Origin: Porticoccaceae bacterium UBA1989
GTDB taxonomy: Bacteria > Pseudomonadota > Gammaproteobacteria > Pseudomonadales > Porticoccaceae
Reading direction: 5' to 3'
DNA length: 7,401 nt
NCBI GenBank assembly: GCA_002335945.1
Contig: DDDD01000053.1
Span: 3,281-10,681 of the forward strand
Shown here: positions 1-5,844 of the stretch, one piece after another
Layout: the number at the start of each line of letters is the position of its first letter
How positions within the stretch are numbered: the first letter of the stretch is position 1
Made by a program: the position numbers and the translations under genes
Notes under the pieces: generated by a model
What the model was told of the DNA's origin: nothing
The model's database searches: none
Seen by the model: only the letters and a program-made list of their open reading frames with translations

Positions 1-1594
1 CGTCGCTATCAGTATCCTTAGACTTAGGTTCTTCGCCAGTGATCTTGCTGAGATCCAATTCGCCCCGCGCAACGTCTTGGAACGACTTGCCGTCGAACTC
101 ATTGAGATAGCCCATCATCCACTCATCAATGCGATCCGACATCAGCAGCACTTCAATGCCGTGCTTGCGGAACACTTCGAGGTACGGGCTGTTGGCAATC
201 ACCGAGTGGCTTTCGCCAGTTACATAGTAAATCTTGTCCTGGCCTTCTTTCATGCGCTCAATATAGTCTGGCAGGCTCACGGTTGGCTGTGCGCCTTCGC
301 TGGTAGAGCTGGCGAAACGGAATAGCTTGGCAATCTTTTCACGGTTGTTGTGATCTTCACTGGGGCCTTCTTTTAACACGGCACCAAAATGAGTCCAGAA
401 AGTGGCGTATTGCTCTGGCTCGTTAGTGGCCATTTTGCCGAGCATATCTAAAACACGTTTGGTGAGTGCAGCACGAATGCTGTCGACCATCGGCGTCTTT
501 TGCAGAATCTCACGAGACACATTCAATGGCAGATCAGTGCTGTCCAGTACGCCTTTTACAAAGCGCAGGTACATGGGCATAAACTGTTCTGCGTCATCCA
601 TAATAAAGGTGCGCTTGATATACAGCTTGATGCCGCGAGTGGCGTCACGCTGATACAGGTCCATGGGTGCCATACCGGGGATATAAAGCAGGCTGGTGTA
701 CTCGTGCTTGCCCTCTACGCGGTTGTGGCTCCAAGACAGAGGTTCGGCAAAGTCATTGGACACATGGCGATAAAATTCTTTGTACTCGTCGTCGCTGACT
801 TCGCTTCTAGAGCGAGTCCACAGTGCCTTGGCATCGTTAACGGCTTCCCAATGAGGAACCACTTCAGCTTGCTCTTCTTCCTCTTTGCCCTCTTCTGTTG
901 GCATTGCTGGCGGCTCTTGCTTGAGCATCTCTACCGGAATGGCAATATGGTCTGAGTACTTTTTAACAATGCTACGCAGACGCCAGTCAGAGCCAAACTC
1001 TTCTTCTTCGCTCTTAAGGTGCAACGTAATCGAGGTGCCGCGCTCTGCGCGCTCGATAGCTTCGATCTGGTAATCCGCTTCGCCTTCACAGCTCCAGCGT
1101 ATGCCTTCTGAAGGCTTGGCACCGGCACGGCGTGTTTCTACTACAACGCGGTCGGCAACAATAAAGGAGGAGTAAAAGCCCACACCGAACTGACCGATAA
1201 GCTGTGAATCTTGCTTTTGATCGCCACTGAGGTTTTTAAGAAATTCTGCAGTACCCGACTTGGCGATGGTACCCAGGTTGGTGATAACTTCGTCGCGAGA
1301 CATACCAATACCGTTATCGGAGATAACAATGGTTTTGGCGTCTTCGTCGACTGCGATACGAATATGCAGGTCGCCGTCGTCTTCATACAGATCGGCATTT
1401 TCAAGGGCTTCAAAGCGCAACTTGTCCGTGGCATCTGATGAGTTCGAAATGAGCTCACGTAAGAAAATCTCTTTATTGGAGTAAAGAGAGTGAATCATTA
1501 GGTGAAGAAGTTGCTTGGCTTCGGTTTGAAACCCTAGAGTCTCGGCCTTTCCCTTTGCGCTTTTTTTGCTTTTAGTGCTAGCTTTAGCTGTCAT
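1..1594 (-). CDS. htpG: Molecular chaperone HtpG (bacterial Hsp90), C-terminus cut by the window edge
   Basis: HtpG is the cytosolic ATP-dependent Hsp90 chaperone, a homodimer that remodels client proteins during heat and other stress. I read 531 codons without a stop. The family is usually about 630-640 residues, so roughly the last 100, including most of the C-terminal dimerisation domain, lie outside the window. The N-terminal GHKL ATPase domain shows the FLRELISN helix (catalytic Glu47, Asn51), DNGIGM (Asp93-Met98), GTIAKSGT (108-115) and the lid motif GQFGVGF (134-140). The middle domain has LNVSRE with the conserved catalytic-loop Arg361. The ATG at 1594 is supported by AGGAGA ten bases upstream. 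Two oddities are a lysine-rich N-terminal extension (about residues 3-17) before the conserved GFQTE, and an acidic insertion (about 234-244) between the N and middle domains. A sigma-32-like promoter precedes the gene. Identity is certain; only the 3' end is unseen. Confidence 0.98.
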   Translation of the reverse strand, partial: MTAKASTKSKKSAKGKAETLGFQTEAKQLLHLMIHSLYSNKEIFLRELISNSSDATDKLRFEALENADLYEDDGDLHIRIAVDEDAKTIVISDNGIGMSRDEVITNLGTIAKSGTAEFLKNLSGDQKQDSQLIGQFGVGFYSSFIVADRVVVETRRAGAKPSEGIRWSCEGEADYQIEAIERAERGTSITLHLKSEEEEFGSDWRLRSIVKKYSDHIAIPVEMLKQEPPAMPTEEGKEEEEQAEVVPHWEAVNDAKALWTRSRSEVSDDEYKEFYRHVSNDFAEPLSWSHNRVEGKHEYTSLLYIPGMAPMDLYQRDATRGIKLYIKRTFIMDDAEQFMPMYLRFVKGVLDSTDLPLNVSREILQKTPMVDSIRAALTKRVLDMLGKMATNEPEQYATFWTHFGAVLKEGPSEDHNNREKIAKLFRFASSTSEGAQPTVSLPDYIERMKEGQDKIYYVTGESHSVIANSPYLEVFRKHGIEVLLMSDRIDEWMMGYLNEFDGKSFQDVARGELDLSKITGEEPKSKDTDSD

Positions 1595-1604
1595 TTCCGT
1601 TATT

Positions 1605-1610
1605 TCTCCT
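1605..1610 (-). promoter_or_regulatory. Ribosome binding site of htpG
   Basis: On the minus strand this reads AGGAGA and lies ten bases before the ATG at 1594. It fixes the htpG start and therefore makes the lysine-rich N-terminal extension part of the protein. No other start codon lies between it and the conserved region. Confidence 0.75.
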
Positions 1611-1665
1611 GATTGATGTTACCCAACTGATATAAGTAGTCACGCATTAACTGTGCTGACTTCCA

Positions 1666-1692
1666 AGATGGGGGCGGAGAAAAAAAATTCAA
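1666..1692 (-). promoter_or_regulatory. Sigma-32 (heat-shock) promoter of htpG
   Basis: On the minus strand a -35 element TTGAAT (1692 to 1687, preceded by GG) is followed by a 13-base spacer and the -10 element CCCCATCT (1673 to 1666). The known sigma-32 consensus is CTTGAAA, a spacer of about 11-16 bases and CCCCATnT, so the -10 matches at every specified position and the -35 core at five of six. Most of the spacer is a run of eight T. Transcription would begin near 1658, giving a leader of about 64 bases before the htpG ATG. HtpG is a classic sigma-32 target, which fits. The promoter is read from sequence only; the start site is inferred. Confidence 0.85.
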
Positions 1693-1703
1693 CCTCTAGG
1701 GCG

Positions 1704-1733
1704 TTCTTAAGGGCACTTAAGCGGACTTAAGCG
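1704..1733. repeat. Three CTTAAG palindromes at exact 10-bp spacing
   Basis: CTTAAG occurs at 1706-1711, 1716-1721 and 1726-1731, a period of exactly ten bases or about one helical turn. The units read ttCTTAAGgg, caCTTAAGcg and gaCTTAAGcg. The array starts 14 bp upstream of the sigma-32 -35 element of htpG, and its last unit contains the stop codon of the upstream thioesterase gene. Neighbouring palindromes could also pair as a 6-bp stem with a 4-base loop in RNA. It may be a phased operator or activator site, an RNA 3'-end structure, or chance; the sequence does not decide. Confidence 0.55.
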
Positions 1734-2173
1734 ATTAGAAAATGGCATCTAGCGGTGGCGATAGGAATATCGGGACTGTCCTGCCAGGCGGTAACCGAGA
1801 CATTGACCAGCTTACGGCCCTGTCGCAATACGCTGCAGCTGCAGTAAATGGTTTTGTAGCGGCCGGGCCGCAGATAATCCAAGGAGAAATCAACCACCTT
1901 GGGCACCTCGTTAACATCGAGGGTATAGAGAATTTCTATGGCGGCAGAGAGTTCGAGAAAGCCACCAATCACACCGCCATGAATAGCGGGTAATGAGGGG
2001 TTACCAATGTTCGATGAGCGCCGATCTAACCAATAGAGCACAGCATCGTCTTCCACTTTCGCCTCAGCACCAATAAAGCTGCTGTAGGGAATTAGGTCCA
2101 GTATCTGCTGTGGGCTCGACGCTTCACGGGCCTGAATCAAGCTGGCTTTTAGCGCTTCAAGTGCGGCGCTCAT
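1727..2173 (-). CDS. PaaI-like hotdog-fold thioesterase (second of a tandem pair)
   Basis: This 148-residue protein is a single hotdog domain of the PaaI/4HBT type. Such enzymes usually hydrolyse acyl-CoA or aryl-CoA thioesters in the cytoplasm as dimers or tetramers. The diagnostic part is LPAIHGGVIGGFLEL (61-75), where HGG (65-67) precedes the long central helix and an acidic residue follows nine positions after the His. Here that residue is Glu74, whereas the neighbouring paralogue has Asp. VVDFSLDYLRPG (93-104) matches the conserved central strand, and a TAWQD segment (128-132) recurs in the paralogue. The ATG overlaps the stop of the preceding gene (ATGA), and a strong AGGAGG lies seven bases upstream, so translation is coupled but can also start on its own. 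The ORF ends in the CTTAAG array before the htpG promoter. Family is confident; the substrate is unknown. Confidence 0.85.
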   Translation of the reverse strand: MSAALEALKASLIQAREASSPQQILDLIPYSSFIGAEAKVEDDAVLYWLDRRSSNIGNPSLPAIHGGVIGGFLELSAAIEILYTLDVNEVPKVVDFSLDYLRPGRYKTIYCSCSVLRQGRKLVNVSVTAWQDSPDIPIATARCHFLIA

Positions 2174-2688
2174 TTATCCGCCTCCTGCTCAAAGGCTTTG
2201 TCACCGCGAATCAAGCGATTAAAGCGGCGACGAACAATATTCATAAACGAGATACTCGGGGTATCCACTTTCATAAAGGTCGCAACACAGTGGGCAATCG
2301 GGTTTTCACGGTCTTCCTGCCAGGCGGATCCACGACAGAAAATCACATTAGAGGTATTGCGGTACACCTTGGCCGACACATAGATGGGTTCATGAGGCGC
2401 AGCCGGATGCATATAGTCGAGGCGTAAATCCATGGTCGGCGTAATAGCCGCTTTGGTCAGCGTAGTGATTGCCGCAGAGCCACAGCAGGTGTCTAGCAGG
2501 CTCACAATCACGCCGCCATGAACAACCCCAGTAATCGGATTGCCCACCACTTCTGCTTTGTAGGGGAAAGTCATCTCGACTTCTCCCCGCCCTACTTTGG
2601 TCAATTCAAAACCCAATGCCGCACCATGGCCCGTTCGTTCCATGGCTAGCTTTAGCATCGGTTTGAAAATGGCCAGTTTTAAGTCCAT
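2170..2688 (-). CDS. PaaI-like hotdog-fold thioesterase (first of a tandem pair)
   Basis: This 172-residue protein has one PaaI-type hotdog domain, expected to cleave acyl-CoA thioesters in the cytoplasm. The motif GNPITGVVHGGVIVSLLD (49-66) includes the oxyanion/substrate-binding HGG (57-59) and the likely catalytic Asp66, equivalent to the acidic residue of E. coli PaaI. The strand TMDLRLDYMHPA (85-96) and the CRGSAWQED segment (118-126) complete the fold. A basic and then acidic tail after about residue 145 (including VRRRFNRLIRGDK) extends beyond the usual domain of about 140 residues and has no match that I recognise. The start codon overlaps the sulP stop by one base (TAATG), with no clear Shine-Dalgarno sequence, so translation probably relies on ribosomes finishing sulP. 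It resembles the next gene in motif order and is probably an old duplicate. The specific substrate cannot be read. Confidence 0.87.
   Translation of the reverse strand: MDLKLAIFKPMLKLAMERTGHGAALGFELTKVGRGEVEMTFPYKAEVVGNPITGVVHGGVIVSLLDTCCGSAAITTLTKAAITPTMDLRLDYMHPAAPHEPIYVSAKVYRNTSNVIFCRGSAWQEDRENPIAHCVATFMKVDTPSISFMNIVRRRFNRLIRGDKAFEQEADK
2181..2186 (-). promoter_or_regulatory. Strong ribosome binding site of the second thioesterase
   Basis: The minus strand reads AGGAGG, a perfect Shine-Dalgarno core, seven bases before the ATG at 2173. It lies inside the last codons of the preceding thioesterase gene. It supports this start and suggests the downstream protein may be made at least as abundantly as the upstream one. 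Confidence 0.8.
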
Positions 2689-4253
2689 TAGGCGAGGCTA
2701 TCTTCAGCAACAAAGTACTTAGGATCTTCGATTACATTGACCTCAACCAGATTGCCCGCCTTCTTTAGCAGTACGCGACATTCTTCACTCAGATGCACCA
2801 GGTGCAATGTTTTGCCGGCGTTCACATAACGCTCTGCCAATGTATCAATGGCATCCAGACCCGAGTGATCGGCCACTCTTGAGCGTGCAAAGTCGATGAT
2901 TACATCGTCGTTGTCACCCTTGGGGTCAAAACGCTCTAAGAAGGAGGTAGCCGAGCCAAAGAACAGCGGTCCAGTTACGGCATAAACCGTTGAACCCTTG
3001 TGGTCTTCACGGGCTTCGACACGAATAAATTTGGCATGTTCCCAAGCAAATACCAGTGCCGAAATAATCACACCAATAATCACCGCCATGGCCAAATCAG
3101 TGGCAACAGTTACCGCAGAAACAGTCACCAGAATAAAGGCATCGCTGCGTGGCACCTTGCCAACAATACGAAAGCTCGACCATTCAAAGGTACCAATAAC
3201 GACGATAAACATAACGCCGATCAAGGCCGCTAGTGGAATCTGCTCAATCAACGGTGAGGCCACCAAAATAAACAGCAGCAGGAATAATGCAGCACTGATA
3301 CCAGAGGCGCGACCGCGACCACCAGAGTTCACATTAATCATGCTCTGGCCAATCATGGCACAGCCACCCATGCCGCCAAATAGGCCAGTCACAGTGTTCG
3401 CCACACCCTGACCAATACATTCACGATTGCCCCGACCACGGGTTTCGGTGATTTCGTCAATCAGGCGTAACGTCAGTAGAGATTCAATCAAACCAATGGC
3501 TGCCAAAATCACGGCATAAGGCAGAATAATAAAGAAGGTGTCCATGTTATAGGGCACCGCTGGAAGATGGAAAGTGGGCAAGCCACCGGCAATAGAGGCG
3601 ATATCCCCCACTACTTTGGTGTTTAGATCGAAGCCCATTACCAGACCCGTTACCACGACAATCGCCACCAGCGAAGAAGGGATAGCCGTAGTCAAACGTG
3701 GCAGCATATTAATAATAAACATGGTCACCAGCACCAGCCCCACCAGCATATAAAGCTGCTCGCCCTGCAACCAGGCAACATCAATAATAGAGCCCTGCAT
3801 AAAGGTACCGTCTAACCAGCCCGGCTGGCCAGGTTCGCCAAACTGTCCCAGCTGTGCCAAGAAAATCACAATGGCGAGGCCATTTACAAAACCCAGCATC
3901 ACCGGATAGGGAACCATGCGAATAAACTTACCCAGCTTAAGCGCACCGGCAAGAATCTGAATCACACCCATTAATACCACGGTGATAAACAGATACTCGA
4001 CACCATGATCCGCAACTAAAGCTACCATCACCACGGCCAATGCACCCGTCGCACCACTGATCATACCCGGACGACCACCGATACAAGCAGTAATCAGACC
4101 AACCATAAAGGCGGCGTACAGACCCACCAACGGATCAACACCAGCAACAAAGGCAAAGGCAACTGCTTCGGGTACCAGGGCCAACGCAACGGTTAAACCG
4201 GAGAGTAAATCATTGCGTAAACTAGCGACCTTACTTAACTGAAACTCAAACAT
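2688..4253 (-). CDS. SulP-family (SLC26-like) anion transporter with C-terminal STAS domain
   Basis: This 521-residue inner-membrane protein belongs to the SulP family, which moves sulfate, bicarbonate, dicarboxylates or other anions, often coupled to H+ or Na+. The membrane part (about 13-405) is strongly hydrophobic, consistent with the 14-segment fold. It contains the family signature around GVDPLVGLYAAFMVG (38-52), GATGALAVV (67-75), GLIESLLTLR (254-263) and a glycine-rich conserved stretch, GGMGGCAMIGQSMINVNSGG (293-312). A cytoplasmic STAS domain follows (about 421-515), with VIIDFARSRVADHSGLDAID (451-470) corresponding to the conserved loop and helix. The length is normal. An AAGAGAA site nine bases upstream supports the ATG at 4253. 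The gene lies 50 bp after rhlE and overlaps the first thioesterase gene. The family is clear; motifs do not separate sulfate from bicarbonate or organic acid transport. Confidence 0.93.
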   Translation of the reverse strand: MFEFQLSKVASLRNDLLSGLTVALALVPEAVAFAFVAGVDPLVGLYAAFMVGLITACIGGRPGMISGATGALAVVMVALVADHGVEYLFITVVLMGVIQILAGALKLGKFIRMVPYPVMLGFVNGLAIVIFLAQLGQFGEPGQPGWLDGTFMQGSIIDVAWLQGEQLYMLVGLVLVTMFIINMLPRLTTAIPSSLVAIVVVTGLVMGFDLNTKVVGDIASIAGGLPTFHLPAVPYNMDTFFIILPYAVILAAIGLIESLLTLRLIDEITETRGRGNRECIGQGVANTVTGLFGGMGGCAMIGQSMINVNSGGRGRASGISAALFLLLFILVASPLIEQIPLAALIGVMFIVVIGTFEWSSFRIVGKVPRSDAFILVTVSAVTVATDLAMAVIIGVIISALVFAWEHAKFIRVEAREDHKGSTVYAVTGPLFFGSATSFLERFDPKGDNDDVIIDFARSRVADHSGLDAIDTLAERYVNAGKTLHLVHLSEECRVLLKKAGNLVEVNVIEDPKYFVAEDSLA

Positions 4254-4303
4254 TAATTATGATTCTCTTGGTTAATTCTATGACGATTAATACTTATTAC
4301 GTT
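4254..4303 (-). promoter_or_regulatory. Short rhlE-sulP gap with the sulP ribosome binding site
   Basis: The 50-bp AT-rich gap holds AAGAGAA (4269 to 4263 on the minus strand), a moderate Shine-Dalgarno sequence nine bases before the sulP ATG. TAGAAT (4280 to 4275) resembles a -10 box, but no -35 is recognisable at the right distance. No stem plus T-run terminator is visible after the rhlE stop. sulP may therefore be read through from rhlE, have a weak promoter of its own, or both. Confidence 0.4.
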
Positions 4304-5686
4304 TTAGCGATTGCCACGATTCTCTTGCGCGCGACCAGAGCTACGGTTTGAATTACCCGCATTGTTTGCCCCACGACCACCGGCTTTTTGTTTGGTGCCA
4401 GCCTTGGGGCCATGACCATAAACAGAACGCTTTTTAGCGTTGGTAGAGTTGTTGTTGTGACGCGTATTATCGTTGGCATTGGTTGCGCTCTTAAGCGGCT
4501 TGCGCGGCTTGTTGGCGCGTACCGGACGATCTAGAGTGGTTTCTTTCACCGTTTGCTGTGGCTCAAAACCTTCCATCTCTTTGCGTGGTAATAGCTTCTG
4601 GGTCAGTCGCTCGATGTCGCTAAGCAGATCAACTTCCTCGGCACTTACAAACGAAATCGCAGTACCTGTGGCCCCTGCTCTACCGGTGCGGCCAATACGG
4701 TGTACATAGTCTTCAGAGACATTGGGCAGATCAAAGTTAACCACCTGTGGCAGCTGTTCAATATCCAAACCGCGCGCCGCAATATCCGTCGCCACGAGAA
4801 TACGAATCTCGCCAGCTTTAAAACCTGCCAATGCTTTGGTTCTTGCGCCCTGGCTTTTATTGCCATGAATCGCCGCGGCAACAATGCCCTCAGATTCCAA
4901 ATGCTTGGTAAGCTTATTGGCACCATGTTTGGTTTTGGTAAATACCAGCGCCTGAGACCAGTCACCCTTTTTAATTAGCTGGGTCAGCAGCGGTGCTTTT
5001 TGCTTTTTATCAACGGTGTAAACCCATTGCTCAACGCTGGGTGCAGCCTGGTTGCGCGGGCTTACAGAAATTTCGATGGGGTTGCGTACCAGCCCTTTGG
5101 CCAGCTTGCGAATATCATCGGAGAACGTTGCAGAGAACAGTAGATTCTGGCGACGTCTCGGCAGCAGATCAATAATACGTTTGATGTCATGGATAAAACC
5201 CATGTCCAGCATACGGTCGGCTTCATCGAGTACCAGTATTTCAAGATTGTCGAACTTCACCGCATTTTGGCTGTGCAGGTCCATCAAACGACCTGGGGTA
5301 GCCACAAGAATATCTACGCCACGGCGCAGCTTTAGCATCTGTGGGTTGATTTTAACCCCACCAAAAACCACGGTGGAGGTCATATTGAGGTGCTTGCTAT
5401 ACAACGCAACACTCTCGCCAACCTGTGCTGCCAACTCGCGAGTCGGCGTCAAAATTAATGTACGTGCCTGATTCGGGCCGGCGCGGCGACCCCTAGAAAG
5501 TAGTTCAAGAATCGGTAAGGTAAAGCCAGCAGTCTTGCCTGTGCCAGTCTGTGCGGCGGCCATAATATCGTTGCCGGCCAGTACAGCGGGAATTGCTTTT
5601 TCTTGAATAGGTGATGGTGTGTCATAGCCCTGTGAGGCCACAGCTTTTAGAATAGGTGCTGATAAACCAAGCGTATCGAAGCTCAT
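4304..5686 (-). CDS. rhlE: DEAD-box ATP-dependent RNA helicase, RhlE type
   Basis: This 460-residue helicase unwinds short RNA duplexes using ATP; RhlE proteins act in ribosome assembly and RNA turnover. All core motifs are present: an N-terminal Phe (Phe3) and Q-motif Gln28 in PSPIQ, motif I AQTGTGKT (45-52), Ia PTRELA (81-86), Ib TPGR (130-133), II DEAD (154-157), III SAT (185-187), IV around LVFTKTK (247-253), V with RGLD (305-308) and VI HRIGRTGR (329-336). The opening MSFDTLGLS and the segment around GFTLPILELL are characteristic of RhlE rather than of DeaD, SrmB or RhlB. The length fits the family. The tail after about residue 375 is low-complexity, basic and rich in Asn, Gly and Arg, typical of an RNA-binding extension. 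The Shine-Dalgarno sequence is weak (AAGACGA). A leader with a dyad lies upstream, which may mean regulation. sulP follows 50 bp downstream. Confidence 0.95.
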   Translation of the reverse strand: MSFDTLGLSAPILKAVASQGYDTPSPIQEKAIPAVLAGNDIMAAAQTGTGKTAGFTLPILELLSRGRRAGPNQARTLILTPTRELAAQVGESVALYSKHLNMTSTVVFGGVKINPQMLKLRRGVDILVATPGRLMDLHSQNAVKFDNLEILVLDEADRMLDMGFIHDIKRIIDLLPRRRQNLLFSATFSDDIRKLAKGLVRNPIEISVSPRNQAAPSVEQWVYTVDKKQKAPLLTQLIKKGDWSQALVFTKTKHGANKLTKHLESEGIVAAAIHGNKSQGARTKALAGFKAGEIRILVATDIAARGLDIEQLPQVVNFDLPNVSEDYVHRIGRTGRAGATGTAISFVSAEEVDLLSDIERLTQKLLPRKEMEGFEPQQTVKETTLDRPVRANKPRKPLKSATNANDNTRHNNNSTNAKKRSVYGHGPKAGTKQKAGGRGANNAGNSNRSSGRAQENRGNR

Positions 5687-5764
5687 TTTAGTCGTCTTTT
5701 ATTGGTTGCCGACTGAGGACCCGAATCGGCGGGGTTTGAAGAGGTGTTGGAGATGGTCCAGAAT

Positions 5765-5800
5765 GGCGCGCATCTTACAGGCTAAGCGTCAAAATTGCAC
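5765..5800 (-). promoter_or_regulatory. Candidate rhlE promoter (weak)
   Basis: The minus strand has TAAGAT (5777 to 5772; four of six matches to TATAAT), followed directly by GCGCGCC (5771 to 5765), a GC-rich discriminator of the kind found at growth-rate-controlled promoters. Seventeen bases upstream is GTGCAA (5800 to 5795), only three of six matches to the -35 consensus. This is the best candidate in the gap, but it is poor by consensus. Confidence 0.25.
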
Positions 5801-5808
5801 GCTTAGCC
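5780..5808. repeat. Perfect 10-bp inverted repeat upstream of rhlE
   Basis: GGCTAAGCGT (5780-5789) and ACGCTTAGCC (5799-5808) are exact reverse complements around a 9-base AT-rich centre. The repeat lies 36 bp past the VOC gene stop and about 95 bp before the rhlE ATG. Neither strand has a T-run after the stem, so it is not a standard intrinsic terminator. It could be a factor-dependent 3' end for the DHH-VOC message or an operator for rhlE, since it spans the -35/-10 spacer of the best promoter candidate. Confidence 0.7.
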
Positions 5809-5844
5809 CGTCTTGCAGGTTGAAATCAAGGGCATGAGAAGGGT

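Larger units (their letters stand above)
5687..5844 (-). other. Gap between the VOC gene and rhlE: probable rhlE promoter and leader
   Basis: This 158-bp region separates the stop of the VOC protein gene from the rhlE start. I find no ORF with a ribosome binding site. It holds the dyad at 5780-5808, a -10-like element with a GC-rich stretch after it, and two small stems in the rhlE leader that cannot coexist: GCCGA/TCGGC (5708-5712 with 5726-5730) and CCCG/CGGG (5720-5723 with 5730-5733). The last 14 bases before the ATG contain no good Shine-Dalgarno sequence. Confidence 0.5.

Noticed and set aside
77..1484. Several plus-strand open frames opposite htpG (such as 500-955 and 1211-1438)
   Set aside because: They are antisense to an unambiguous 531-codon htpG frame, have no recognisable domains and no convincing ribosome binding sites.
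1680..1687. The T8 tract (minus strand) as the tail of a terminator for the thioesterase gene
   Set aside because: No strong stem directly precedes it; the nearest possible stem, between CTTAAG units, ends 18 bases before the tract. The tract is better explained as the spacer of the sigma-32 promoter.
2998..3411. A 137-codon plus-strand open frame
   Set aside because: It lies opposite the conserved membrane region of the SulP gene; its composition simply mirrors the transporter codons.
4261..4327. The direct repeat GATTCTCTTG at 4261-4270 and 4318-4327
   Set aside because: It occurs only twice. One copy is the sulP ribosome binding site region and the other is rhlE coding sequence, so chance is the simplest explanation.
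4645..4965. A 106-codon minus-strand frame inside rhlE
   Set aside because: It is a shifted frame across the conserved helicase motifs V and VI, so rhlE is the real gene.
5780..5808. The dyad as an intrinsic terminator
   Set aside because: No T-run follows the stem on either strand, so it was listed as an inverted repeat of uncertain role.
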